A stretch of DNA of 64,000 nucleotides, from NCBI GenBank assembly GCA_025617745.1, contig CM046858.1:36597119-36661118 (forward strand), written 5' to 3'. The stretch comes from Heliocidaris erythrogramma (lineage: Eukaryota; Echinodermata; Echinoidea; Camarodonta; Echinometridae). This document shows, piece by piece, positions 33,226 through 45,185 of this stretch (within the stretch, counting starts at the first letter, position 1; each line of letters starts with the position of its first letter). The position numbers and the translations under genes are program-made. The notes beneath the pieces were generated by a model. The model was not told the origin of the DNA. It did not search any database and saw only the letters and a program-made list of their open reading frames with translations.

Positions 33226-35218
33226 GCTCAGGAGGCCTTGGGTCATCATAATCCGACTCCAAATACGTCATTTTCTTGGTCTTTCGGCTCATGTCGGGTT
33301 TAGCGTACAGAGAATCTGGGTTTGCTGTAGGTTCCGGGTTGCTGTTAATCAAGGGACCCTCTGTGTTTGGATCGACTGATAGTGGAGATGATTCTTTCAT
33401 GGTCAGTGGATCATAATAAAAACCCTCATGATCACTGTCTATTGGAAGGGAACGTAAGAAAGATTTGGAATCCGAAACTTTGGTACCTTTAGTTGTCGAA
33501 GTGCCCTGAACATCATCGACTGAACAATATGTACTGTCAGGGTTTGATGCTGTAGAAACGATTGCTCCCGCATTGTGCCTTCCGATGTTTTTCTTACCGA
33601 AGACAATGTCATTTGTAAATAGTTTGATAGTGTCTTTATCGCTAGAATTGCTGTAATGAACGACAAAATTCTTATCTAACGCTACCAAATTACGCTGCGA
33701 TTGGAGAGTTGGAGGTCCGTCTTGCCAATTCGAACAAAACAACAACGCGTCTTGGTTGGTGCAGCCCTCGTTCTTGTCTTTTTGTCGTTGATGCGAGATC
33801 GACTGGGGCAGCTCAGTAACCCTGTCAGGTTGAGGAAGTCGTGTCGCTAAGACCGTCATATCAACAGACTCTGCTCCTTCGTTAACCATTCCTGCCATAG
33901 TAGCCGTGCAGATTTCTTCATTTAATTCATCTTTTAATCGGTATCGCTCTTTTCTGATCAAGTTTTGGTAACATTTGACGAAACAACCAAAGATGCTGAA
34001 CGCTAACGCCAATGCTGATAGAACCACTAGTGAATATAGCATCATATCATTGCTCATCATCGCTCGTTGGCACTCTGATGACACATTTGTTAATAAACGA
34101 CTTTGAGGAAATGCATCACTCGGTGTGCCATTGCTCAAAGAAGTTCCAGTGTCTTCCTCATTTGATTTAGCATTCTCCGCTGTACTTTCACAAGTTACAG
34201 TAGCAACGGATTTGTCTGACCCTTCAAGTTCTGATGAAATAGAAATATTGCATTTCTGGTCTTCCTGTAATTGTACAATCATAATGTCACCCACTATCAT
34301 TAGGAAATGATATCTCTTTTCCACATAAATAAGGGCGATATGCTTTATATCCGACAAAGAAATCTTGTCTGAATGATTAAGTGGAAGGAGATAACCACCA
34401 GTAGTGTACCAACATGATATTAATATTTTCTCTTCGATTTCGCAACATTGGAATACAGCAGATTGGTTTTGGTCTTTTCCGATGGAACGAGCTTGTATTG
34501 TAGGAAATGTACATGTTTCATTTGTGACCCCTCTGTCATTAGAAACAGCACACTCATGCGGCATGATCGATTCGTCAAATATGTTTTCAAGAGCAACATA
34601 TGCACTAAACTTACTCGTTATATCAAAATGATCTTTATAGTTCATTGTAGGAGTTTCATATTCATACACCACCTGATTTCCTGCAAGAAGTTGTGCACGA
34701 TCCCCTACGTTCACTTGCACCCACTGACAAGACATCTGTAATGTTCCGCTTTCTCTGATGGATATTGTAGAACATATAGGTGCTGTACCTTCAACGGTTA
34801 AATTCAGGATTACAATTGTACAAAGTGATTGTGGCCCCTGGTGAATCTTGACGACATGCTGTCCCGAATCGCTTTGTTCAGTGAACGCAATAAACATATC
34901 AAAATTGGTTTCGTTGTTCTGACTTAAGAAATAACGACCAGGATTCAGAGATTTGTCGGTAATGCATTCGAAAGAACTGTTTAGTTTTTCACATATGGAC
35001 TCTTCTTTTGTCCACACAAGCGACTGAGCACTTCGCATCGTAACTCTCAGGTTAAACCCAAGAGAAATATTCTGTCCATTCACTTTGTGTATTGAATGTT
35101 CCTGCTGCTGGTTACACCATAAAGTATCATCTTCAGAATGAGCCAGATGGATTAAAGATTGCAAAATACAAAAGAAAAAAAGTATTCTCCATTCCATAGT
35201 GATGCTCCTTTGAGACAT
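33221..35218 (-). CDS. Receptor gene D: intact single-exon membrane receptor with ITIM-like and YxxP tail motifs
   Basis: 665 codons. Signal sequence about 8-28 (ILFFFCILQSLIHLAHS). The ectodomain runs to about 390, with Cys 35, 133, 149, 164, 223, 236, 258/259, 269 and 323 and about ten N-x-S/T sites. W69 (LVWTK) and DSGQHVV (117-123) suggest a divergent Ig-V fold followed by two more Ig-like modules (inference). The membrane helix is about 393-416, then a 250-residue tail: Y564 in STYCSV fits the ITIM pattern SxYxxV, Y602-DPL, Y638-AKP and Y657-DDP fit YxxP (Crk/Nck type), and Y652-LES is a further tyrosine. The start MSQRSITM is conserved in C and G. It ends RPPEQ; relative to G a 59-bp deletion between two CAGGA repeats removed the normal end. 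Intracellular phosphotyrosine signalling is inferred. Confidence 0.9.
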   Translation of the reverse strand: MSQRSITMEWRILFFFCILQSLIHLAHSEDDTLWCNQQQEHSIHKVNGQNISLGFNLRVTMRSAQSLVWTKEESICEKLNSSFECITDKSLNPGRYFLSQNNETNFDMFIAFTEQSDSGQHVVKIHQGPQSLCTIVILNLTVEGTAPICSTISIRESGTLQMSCQWVQVNVGDRAQLLAGNQVVYEYETPTMNYKDHFDITSKFSAYVALENIFDESIMPHECAVSNDRGVTNETCTFPTIQARSIGKDQNQSAVFQCCEIEEKILISCWYTTGGYLLPLNHSDKISLSDIKHIALIYVEKRYHFLMIVGDIMIVQLQEDQKCNISISSELEGSDKSVATVTCESTAENAKSNEEDTGTSLSNGTPSDAFPQSRLLTNVSSECQRAMMSNDMMLYSLVVLSALALAFSIFGCFVKCYQNLIRKERYRLKDELNEEICTATMAGMVNEGAESVDMTVLATRLPQPDRVTELPQSISHQRQKDKNEGCTNQDALLFCSNWQDGPPTLQSQRNLVALDKNFVVHYSNSSDKDTIKLFTNDIVFGKKNIGRHNAGAIVSTASNPDSTYCSVDDVQGTSTTKGTKVSDSKSFLRSLPIDSDHEGFYYDPLTMKESSPLSVDPNTEGPLINSNPEPTANPDSLYAKPDMSRKTKKMTYLESDYDDPRPPEQ

Positions 35219-35219
35219 G

Positions 35220-36430
35220 CTGATCCTTGGGTATCTTGTAACATGAGCTATTTCTTGAAAATTTCTAGAAATATCTCAAAAAATATATCTTATCATCAAG
35301 AAATCCCAGCGGCCTAAAGATGGGGCTCTTGTTCCACTTTCTCAGGAAGAAACTGGAAAATGAGCGGCGGAATAGCCTATGTTTGATCTACACGATCGAA
35401 ATGGTGAAAGTAGAGACAAATTACTCGCGCCAAAGACATAAAAGAGGAGGGGCTTCATAAAGCGTTTCTGGTATGACCGCCTTCCTGAATCACCATGGTG
35501 ATGTCCTGAAGTTACAAATGGCTATTGGCTGAAGGACCCCGATTGACAGCGTCTCTCATTGGAAACGACTTTCCCATGGGAGTAGCCATTGTTCAGAAAG
35601 TAAAACCAATATTAAATTTATTTCGTAAGTGAAGTGCTATTCATGTTTGGTTTATTTTTAAAGGGAATCATGATACACGAAAATGCAATATGGATAATCT
35701 TAGAGCTACTTCAGACATTCAAATTTGGTATCATAGTCTTTATGTTTGTTCCCCGGCCATTCTTTGGAACAATGTATCGATAATTTAATACTGTCGCCTC
35801 TCATCTTTACGGCAAAATATAACGTATTACTTTCTAACCTATATTTTTCACAAGGATCTGCCTTAAAATGTTATAAAACAAATAATACACATCATAATGT
35901 TCGGGCGTTGGTATAAACCTGGATAAACTGGTTCGAAACAGTCCAAACACCCACGGCTATCGCCTAGGGTGTATCAGACTGTTCAAAAGGTACCTTGTGT
36001 TGATAATCCATACTGATCCCCTCACTGATGTGTATTATTTGTATAATACGGTGTCATTGCAAAAAGTAATCTATTAAATTCTGTACTTCAAATTTAAAGA
36101 ATCAGTCATGGTCTAACAAAACCAGTGCAATATCAAATTATAAAGATTGTGTTTGGAGGAAAGCAATAGGAGTATGATTTGCCTCATATAGAGATAGGGC
36201 CACCTAACACGACAGATCACGACCATGTATTTGAAAACCTATGTAAATGTCAGTAAACCTAGTAGTAAATTTTCGAAGTGACGCTGATAATGCGGCCAAA
36301 TCGTACTTTCTGTTATGTTTTGTGTATAAATATATGCAAGAGTTTTGAATCTTAATGTTAGCTTTCTTTACCTACAGATGAAATACAAAAATATTATTGA
36401 GCTTGCTTCTTACCTATAAATCTCTGCCGG
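35220..36430. other. Upstream flank of gene D, promoter not pinned down
   Basis: It is homologous to the regions upstream of C (18.38-19.0 kb) and G (52.74-53.4 kb). A TATA-like ATAAAG or TTTATG near 35444-35466 is the best candidate, but the box is less clear than in A- and B-type genes. Upstream of D an ATG (about 35442) opens a 20-codon uORF that ends in TAG before the main start, while the homologous frames in C and G stay open. Confidence 0.45.
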
Positions 36431-38719
36431 AGACATGTGTCTTGATGCTATTTTCTAAAGAAAACCGACATCATGCTACTTGTTTATTAAAATCAAAGCC
36501 TGACCAGGCGTATTTATATACAATTCAACGCCACTTGTGGATTCATCGTTAGGACATAATTGCTACACTGTTGCCATAGACGTGGAAAACATCATCGGGA
36601 TTCAGGACAGATGGAGATAGTTCATCTTCCTGAACTAGAATGATTTGAAAGAACTCATCTCCAGGAGGTCTTGGGTCATTATAATCCGACTCCAATACGT
36701 TATTGATTTTCTGGCTCATGTCGGGTTTAGCGTACAGCGCCTCTATATCCGGAGCTGGTGAGCTGGTGAGCTGGTGAACTGGTAGCCATCTTATCCCCTC
36801 TAGATGCCTTCTGTTGAAGTGATGAGGAAATGGTTGAATCATACTGTACGATTCATGACTGTGCAAACTCAAAGGAATGCCTTCGACATCGTCCACCGAG
36901 CAATACGTACCATCTTGGTATTGTGTGATTGCACTGGGCCACTGGCCATAGGTGCATTGTGCTGAGCAGTGCTTCTAATGCCACCCCCTGGACGGCCTCC
37001 AGACTCCTGTTCAACCATTTATCGTCGTGAAGGCAGGTTTGGTGGCCCACCTGGCAGTCCCGAGCATGACGCCATATTTTCTTGTTTAAAGCAATGGTCC
37101 GTTTCGTCCGGTGGGCGCTGATTAAATACAAACCTTTTGGACCCAGAATCCACATCGTGTTGGGGTGTTTGATGTGTAAAGGTCGTCATTACTAGGGCTC
37201 CTGCATCATCATCTTCCGTTACAGTTGAACCTTTCTGCATCGAATTCCTTCTCACCAGATATTGATGTTTACCAGGGATACTGTAGTAGCACCAGGAATT
37301 ATTGATTGCCGGGGTCTTTGGAATTTTTTTGCTTCTGAAGAAGGACTGAGATGCAAAATAGTGCTATATGTGACAAATTTTGAAGCCTATTTAATGAAAA
37401 ATATTTTCAATTGGTATGAAGATTTTTTCTTTTTTTTGCTATTTTTTTTTAACGACGGCCAATAAGGGGGGAGGGGGGCGCCTGTTGCGCGCCCCTGGAT
37501 ACGCCCCTGTAAGAGTACAGTCTACATCAAGACGCCGGATGTGTGGGGGGCAGGGGCTTCCCTCTATCGAGGGATAGGGAATTTTGTTCCCGGCTCCTTT
37601 CAAAGATTATTGCATAATATAACAATTCTGCATTATTATTATTAATATGCTTTCTATTGTGCTCTAAAATCCAACATTCCAAAAACTTTCCACCATTGAT
37701 AAATGCCATTTTTGTCTTCTGATAAGTGCCCTTTTAACAAATATTTTCACAATATCACTTACAAAATAAATTCTAAAGTCCTCGAAAGAGCAATACCTAG
37801 CTTTAAAAAAATTCATTCAGTAATGGATTCCCCTAGTGCCCCTTAATTAAAGCAAATGAGGACATTTTCTTCCAAAAACAAAAATTCCAATGAATTTAAA
37901 GTATATTCTTTTATCGCATTTGTTTCAGGCGATGTAATCATTATTAAAACTATCTAAATCACAATTTGTGACAGTGGGGGAGGAGGAGGTACAAATGCAG
38001 AATACAGGGTGTCATATAAAAAAAATCATTATTTATGATACATGTATTTTGACCTTGCTTCACCCAGAGTTCATTCATTCAATAATTATTCAGAACTCCA
38101 AACAGTCTTTTGTTGTATGTCTTATAGTAATGGTAATTAGTTCCTGTGAAAGAAAGTTGAACTCATTTAAATTCAGGTCTTAATATATTCTTTTGTGCAG
38201 GTGCTCCTTATCATCAATTTCCTGAGTTGAGGTTTATTTTGGTTAGTACATGAAATGGTGTAAAATCTTTAGATGATTTACTATGGTATATATGTAGGGG
38301 TAAACCTTCCCTTGGGGAGACACGATTTTGGCAGTAAAGTGGCATCATGATATTTTTGTTATACGCAGCTAGTGCTGTCCACTTGTAGTTTGGGGCTACG
38401 TTAGGATTATCTCCATCGGTACCAGTATAGGGGTACTACAGTCAGCCATATTTCTGTCATACATATCCTGACAGGCCAAAAGTATGAGTAAGAGTAAGGC
38501 TATGTAAAGCTTTCCTCATCGGATACCAGACAGAACAAGTTCTTTATGGGGCTAGTGGTCCAGACCAGACTCCGCTGATAAGGGCAGACGGGCAGTCAAC
38601 AAATGGTCTGACGGCGACGCTACCACACCACTTGTGAGGGTTAGCAGACATCTCAGGGGCAACTGCCGATCATCTGTGTAATAAAACATATTTTTCTTTT
38701 ATTATCTGTTACTTGTTAT
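36428..38719. repeat. Segmental duplicate of 61765-64000
   Basis: It begins at TGTGTCTTGATGCTATTTTC and runs colinear with the copy at the right end of the window, through relic H and about 1.4 kb of noncoding DNA, to at least 38719. The copies differ by indels: this one lacks about 170 bp around the membrane-helix codons, the other lacks about 120 bp (matching 38464-38585). Confidence 0.92.
36480..37290 (-). pseudogene. Receptor relic H: tail fragment
   Basis: Reading leftward: RRNSMQKGSTVTEDDD, then after a frame change QDGTYCSVDDVEG, EALYAKPDMSQK, SDYNDPRPPGDEFFQ and DVFHVYGNSV. One more frame change is needed to reach VELYINTPGQALI. It corresponds to the tail of a receptor from just after the membrane helix. 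The upstream part is missing because of a deletion relative to the duplicate I, joining GTAGTAGCAC directly to repeat DNA at about 37290. Dead, but it documents a subtype with TYCSVD, YxxP and two YxN motifs in one tail. Confidence 0.85.
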
Positions 38720-39121
38720 TGTAAATTCATTGAAGAAAGAAATACTTAATTAAAATTTAGCTTAAATTCTATTTTCCCGTTTCAATTGCCTTTTCTGTTG
38801 TGTCTTTTTTTCTCTTTTGCATTTGCCTATGATTTGAATGTCCGGATAACGTGACACAAGAGCAATTTAAAGGGAACTCTGTCTTTTGACTTCAAAATAT
38901 ATGAGATAAATCCAAAATATGTTCATGTGGCTCTTACGTCAGGATGAGAAATCCCATTATGGCAAACGGTCATTAAGTAGCATGACTTAATCAATTAAAA
39001 TATCCATTTTAAGTGCACAAATTGTGGCAATATAATACGGGGACCTTTTCATACACTCATATCTATTCCTTAATTTTTTGGTCCGCTCTGCACGAACAAT
39101 GTCACTGATTTTTGTAATTCC

Positions 39122-39363
39122 TTGTCGAAAATAGTCAAATGGGTTTTGTACATTCGACGGTCACATGCAGTATCAAAACTGTACATAGATAATGCTTACT
39201 CAGAAGCTGAGTTTCTCGAGAGACCATCAATTAAAAGTTACGTCCGTTCCCTGCCTCGCTGTTCAGCACACCTTTCTTCAGAAAATGCTAATTTGGAAAA
39301 GGAATGTAATATCAAAACTAAATATAAAGATTTCCTTCCGTCGAAGAAGCCCGTCCAATACAT
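39122..39363 (-). pseudogene. Receptor relic L: 5' remnant of an A-type gene
   Basis: Bases 39120-39363 match the 5' coding part of gene A (start ATG equivalent at 39363, the KCLYLLLILHC-like signal region, then FRE/VNGRNF-like codons), with about 240 bp missing inside and nothing beyond the matched 5' part. The A-type upstream region and TATA box are kept (39657-39663). Confidence 0.8.
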
Positions 39364-39656
39364 CGTAACGAATTTATTACAAACGTTCTCGTCGTAACAG
39401 TTCTGACGTTAAATGCTTAGAATGCAGCATTCAATAACTCAAAATTGAGAACTTTGCGAAAAAAAAAATGAGATCCTGGAGAGACAGTACTGCAATGAAA
39501 TAAATTCAGCTAAATTTGTTTATATCCATACAGTCATTGCGTTGGGATGGCTCTTCACCACCCTATCTATTCCCTTTTCATGTCTGTACGATATGAGAAA
39601 AAGTGAGTTTGATACGTAACCATAGTCGACTAGAATTAATGATACAAAGCAGCACA

Positions 39657-39663
39657 TTTTATA
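39657..39663 (-). promoter_or_regulatory. TATA box upstream of relic L
   Basis: TATAAAA on the minus strand with the same flanks as the gene A box. Orphaned promoter copy. Confidence 0.4.
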
Positions 39664-39919
39664 AGCGTATTCCTCACGTAAAAATGCGGAGTGTTATCAA
39701 TACTTTCTGAATTTTAGTTATGCTCATATTTCAATATCACACAAATAATATTGAAATATGATCGACATAATCATTCAAGACCTAGAGAATAGCGAAACAT
39801 TTCTTGAGGGGCATAATTAAAAACATAATCGGACAAAACCAATTAGTCAGCCTCACAAAGTTTAATTACAGAGGCTCAGACAAATTTACTGTAATCTAAG
39901 TTCCTGAATGAAGATTATT

Positions 39920-42900
39920 TTGGTATTTGTTTATTCATTGGAGAAGTAGCCTAACAAGGTTTACATTGTTTTGCTTAATTTATCTCTCTGTGTTTTTAAG
40001 CAGATTTTGTCATTTTCTCCAGAATCTATTTATCTATTTATCTTTCTTTGCAAGGTATTTGATTCTATTCGAAAAGCCCCAGATTGCCTTTTAGTTACCC
40101 CCTCTAATGTCTTCATCTCATGACGAGGCATGTCGCTGTCAACCTTTCTTCATGTGCAATTTGAACTTTATTATTTCTCACTGTTTACGCTATACAAACA
40201 TCATCACTTTTATCATCTCAACATATCTCTTTCTGAAAAAGTGAAAACAATTCAACGGCAATGCATTTTTTATTAGTTTTAGATACAAATTAGTCCTGTT
40301 TAGTTTTGTCTTGTTGGTACTGCTCAAAGCGCTTGAACGTGGATACCACCGTGTCTTAGCAAATGACGAAATTGTTTCGTTAAAGTTCCACCACCTAATT
40401 TGTTTGAATTGTTCATTTCATATTAATAGAATGTTTCCCATATATCGAAATTCTATAACTCACGATGCTGAAAGCCAATCATACCGTATACAAAACAAAG
40501 TTTCAACTATAAATACTATGAATGCCAGAATGGCAGCACCTTCAGGAATAAAGTATTGGAACTGCTCCATATCGGGCTACACATTGAACCCTAAAGATTC
40601 TACTATTGGGGCATAATGACGATTCACAATGTAATCTGCATTCCTTAGTGCCAATCATGCAAGAGGATTCTGAGATTGATACCTAGTTATTTATACGACA
40701 CAAAATACATCGTATTTTGTAATTGTTGTAATTGTTGTAATTGTTAAAAATCAAAGCTCATTAAATCATATGGAACTATGTATTTACAGTGAACCCTAGC
40801 TTTTACATCATATCCTTGCTAATGGTATTCGGGATGAATGTATCATCCAATTACATTATAATTATGCTATGATATATTTTTGAACACAGTGACCATAATT
40901 CCAAGATAATCGCCGACTTTATTCTGAGCTGCGCCGCCCCTTTCTACATGACAAATGAAAGATAAAACTTCTTTTCACTAAACCCAAAGTATGCGACAAT
41001 TCATTACAATGTGATTAAAGGGGAATTAAACTCAAAATATAAATGTGCTTACACACTTAGAAAAAATGTTCAAGTTTGCACCCTAGATGCAACACTGGCA
41101 GCACATTTTTGGGTGCAACCTTGCACCCTACATGAAAATGGTCCAAAAATGCACCTTTTTGTTCTTGTTTGCACCCGTAAAAAGTGCAACTTTGCACCTT
41201 TAAGGGTGCAGAAACATTTGCATCCAAAATGGTGCAAATGTGTACCTTTTCTAAAGGGTACAACGTACTCTATTGTAGCTAACTGCACCCTTAAAGGTGC
41301 AAAAAGCTTCTTAGGGTACAAAGTTGCACCCCAAAAGGTGCATTTTTTGTTGCATTTTAACGGTGCATAATTGTACCTTTTTTTTCTTAGTGTGTATATT
41401 CAAAGATGTAATCTATTCCTTGTTGTCGTACGTAGTTTTGCATTAAAATATACGAGACCGGAATAAATCAAAATTTTCTCAGCAAATTTTATCGTCTGCT
41501 ATAGCAATACCTGGGGCTGTCATTTTCTTGATGTGTACATAAAGATATTATTAATCCGAATGAAAAATTGCCTTTCTTCCTGATACAAAATTCCATTTGA
41601 ATCTTGCCTTTAGATTCTCAGCGTACCTCTCAAGACACTCTAAGGAGTCATTTATAATTTTCGTTCTCTTCAGCAGCCGATTGCTTTTATAACGACTGAA
41701 TAGGGATTAGAGTTACCACGAAGAAAAGATGTGTTCTCAGCTTGTTTATTCATTAATCTTTCCTTTTTTCCTTTCTTGATGCAAAATACACTGACTTCCT
41801 CATTCAATGTAATTGAGGAAACAAAATATCTCATCATGAAACCAAGAGTTTTGAAATGTAATTTACATCCTATTTTGTTCACCCATTTATCTTGCTACGG
41901 ACACTTTTTTTGTCCTTAGTTGATGCCAAAGTGACTTCCTCATTCAGTCACTTTCTGCGATAAAGGTCTTTCGGTTTTTATTTGTAAACGATACAGCTGA
42001 TGAATAAAATAAGCAAATATGAATATGAGCAGGACCTCATTCAATGTAATTGAGGAAACAAAATATCTCATCGCGAAACCAAGCGTTTTGAAATGTAATT
42101 TACATCCTATTTATCTTGCTTTTATCTTGTTCACTCATTTATCTTGCTACGGACACTTTTTTGTCCTTAGTTGATGCCAAAGTGACTTCCTCAATCAGTC
42201 AATTTCTGCGATAAAGTTTTTTCGGTTTTTATCTGTACATGATGCAGCTGATGAATAAAATAGGCAACTATGAATATGAGCAGAAAGCGCTACAAATTTG
42301 AGCGATATTCTAGAGTATTATCCTGTAGTGCCATAATAATCAAGCATAATAGAAAAAAAAAATAAATGTGCCAACAGCGTGGAAACACTCATTATTTAGT
42401 CAAAGTTTTTTCTGTTTCTTTTGCAGATCTTTCTATAGTTGCCATAGAGATTCTTGAATTATGTTATGTTTCCAATAGGTATATGATTATAAATGTCAAT
42501 TAAGGCATTTTATGTAAGTCACACCATTTCTGATATATCAAATAACATCAACAGGATAAATAAATCGATTATGAGATTCAGGTCCATTTCCTTTCTTTTC
42601 ATAACGGCATCTTCTTTTTGTTCTTACATTGACAATAGATGATTTTTCAGATTACATAAGTAAGTTTGTTTTAACGTATGGGGATAAACAACATTTTAAA
42701 CAAAGTTAACCACTTGATATTTTGGAAGCCGCACAATATGAAAAATGAAGCAATACAAATATCTATTTTGCAATATTATTATAATTATTGCGGTCTTTAT
42801 TCTGATGTTAATACTTCGTCTGTAGTTCAAGAAAAATCTAAAAAGCTACGCGAAGTGTGATTCTTCCTACATAGAAAGTTGTTCACCATATTAACGTATT

Positions 42901-42949
42901 TTACACGACAATAAAAATTTTAAGTCACGACAAACTGACAACCAGTCAT
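39920..42949. other. 3' flank of copy F with a MITE, no gene seen
   Basis: AT-rich DNA matching the 3' flanks of B and E. Within it, about 41820-41990 and 42040-42250 are a local direct duplication (TTGAGGAAACAAAATATCTCATC, AAGTGACTTCCTCA). A repeat beginning TTAAAGG(G/A)GAATTAA at about 41018 has a relative at 55300. No supported gene. Confidence 0.6.
41052..41394. mobile_element. 343-bp TA-target MITE with internal TGCACC/GGTGCA repeats
   Basis: Inverted ends CACACTTAGAAAAAA and TTTTTTCTTAGTGTG are flanked by TA on both sides (41050-41051, 41395-41396), as in Tc1/mariner-type MITEs. The interior contains about a dozen TGCACC or GGTGCA words in both orientations. The host repeat has an uninterrupted relative at about 55300-55500. 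The frames across it are chance products of the repeat. Confidence 0.85.
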
Positions 42950-44844
42950 TCAGGAGAAAGTATGAGCAGATGTGTTGATATATAATTCCCGAGCATCTGT
43001 CATTTCATCAACAGGATTAGCAATCATGTTACCATATAAGGCAGCATGGTGCAGGGCAAGGCAATCTAAGCCATGTTCTGGAGCGAGAGTGTCTTGATCG
43101 GGTTTTGGACCAGGAGCCCTGGGGTCGTCATAGTCCGACTCTAAAGATGTCATTTTGTTGGTCTTTCGGGTCATGTCCGGTTTGGCATACAAGGCCTCTA
43201 CATTTGCCGTTGCTTCGCGGTTCGTATAAAAAGCCGTGGTAGTGCGCCCATTGGCATCCTTATGATCTTCCACATTTGAATTTTGGTGGCCAATACAATT
43301 ACTTTCAGCCCCTCCAGTTTGGCGCTGCGTATGTAAGCTCGGAGGTCCATGTTGATGATTAGAGAACGGTGCCTTTCTTTCTTGTTTTTGTTCACCCCCT
43401 CCCTGGTCCAATGGACCCTGATGAGCAATAGCGCCTCGAAGATCAGAATCCCTGCAGTTTTGAAGGGGCTGTAATTCTAAGTTCGTAATTTCAGGAGACT
43501 GGGCATCATCGTCCCCTATTGTTACTGCAGAATCCATTTGGATCCCCTCATTTAGTCCTTTTACAGTATTGTATCGATACTTTCTTGAAAGAATTTGGTA
43601 ACAGTTGACAAATCCAGTGGCAAGACAGAATATTAGAGAAAGCGCTAATATTACCCAAACTAAAGCAGGAATTTTAGTTATCATGGGTATCTTGGTATCA
43701 TCTATTCTGGAAGCATCTGATAGCGTAGTCGTTTCTATCTTTTTACACTCAGTTATCATGTCTACTTCTGGATTTTCCTCCGGATGTTGTATATCTTTCT
43801 TAATGTTTCGAGCGTTAAGCGAAATGTTCTCACACCTTGGGCTCTCGATTGAATTCTTATCTCCTCTCCAAATGCTGCTGACATAGATATGGTGTATTGT
43901 TGGTCTTTTACAAAATAAACATGCAATAACAATGGGAGATTTCCATTTTGTACACTGCAGAAAATAGAAAAGTGTTGGACATTGGTAAAAAATAATTTAA
44001 CAGGAAGACTGAGTGGAAGGAGACTGCTGCCATTATTGTACCACCATGCCACAGCACTGGTATTTTCTGTACTACAACAGTTTAACACAAAACGCTGAGT
44101 TTGGTTATTCCTTATTACGTACTCTTCTATTGGCAGAAAATTACAAGTCTTATTAATAACTCTTTTGCTATTAGAAATATGACACATTCTCGGAACAATC
44201 CGTTCATCATGAATGTCAAGAGGAAGGTAAACAGTAAATTTATTAGTTACATTGAAATCGCCATCGAAATTCATCTGAGGAGTTTCGTATTCATACACCA
44301 CTTGATTTCCTGCCAGAAGTTTTGCGTGATCCCCAAAGTTCACCTGCACCCATTCACAAGACATCAGCAATCTTCCACTTTCTTGGTTAAGCATCGTTGA
44401 GCAGATCGGTTCTGTAGTCACGATGGTTAAATTAAACACTGCAACCGCACAAAGCGCCTGTGTCCCCTGATGAATTTTGACGACGTGTTTTCCTGAATCT
44501 CTCAGTTCAGTAAAGGCAATATACAAATCAACAGCGTTCTCTCCAACCACTCTAGTCAACTTGTAACGTCTTTGATTAGCGGATGTATTGTCGATATTGT
44601 CTAATGTCACATTGTCAAGTGTTATCAATTTTGACCACACCAATGTTTGGGTGTCTGTAAACGGATCTCTCACAAAAAATCTTAGAGAAATATTTTGTCC
44701 GTTGACGGCCGTGAATGCTTGTTCTTGCTTGTCACCACACCAGAATAAGTCGCCCTCACAAAATGTCATTAGGAATACAGCTTGAAAAATGCTAGAAACT
44801 AATGGCATAATTTTAAATTTCAACGCAGAGTAAGATCGAGACAT
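42950..44844 (-). pseudogene. Receptor gene F (B-type), complete except for one frameshift
   Basis: It starts at the conserved Met of TSTMSRS (44844); the frame is open further upstream but the extra residues are not conserved. Signal sequence, ectodomain with all B-type cysteines, AGNQVVYEYETPQM and WWYNNGSSLLPL. The frame shifts at about 43858-43868, where GGAGAGGAGATAAG seems to hold one GA too many (or one base too few). The other frame then continues through the membrane helix (ALVWVILALSLIFCLATGF) to the end NTSAHTFS. The tail has ALYAKPD, SDYDDPRAP, LYGNM (YxNM) and ELYINT. With a single lesion it could be a recent pseudogene, a null allele or an assembly error. Confidence 0.88.
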
Positions 44845-45185
44845 GGTTGACGTGTCCGTAGATGATTGTTTTGATACAAGTTTGTTACCAAGGTTGGCTT
44901 TGTTACGAATCTTCCGCAAAATGTAGATTACCAAGAGAAGGTCACGAGTTTGCCGTCAGTAGTTCTGAAAGAGCGTTATCCGACGAACAGGTCATACCGG
45001 GAGGTCATAACTAAACTGGAGTGTGGAAATGAACTGTGCATCATTTTATTCGTATCTGAAGAAAAAGGAACCGAAACTTTTAAATGATCCCTGCTCTTTC
45101 AAATCAACTGATGCCTAACACGTGATTACATTTGTGCTGATGGGAAGGAATAAAGGTTCTAGCATTGCTGTAAACAGCGCTCCTC

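Noticed and set aside
41011-41370. 119-codon Cys/Thr-rich frame with repeating CTL/CNFAPL-like words
   Set aside because: It comes from TGCACC repeats inside a TA-flanked MITE, and similar frames occur on the opposite strand.
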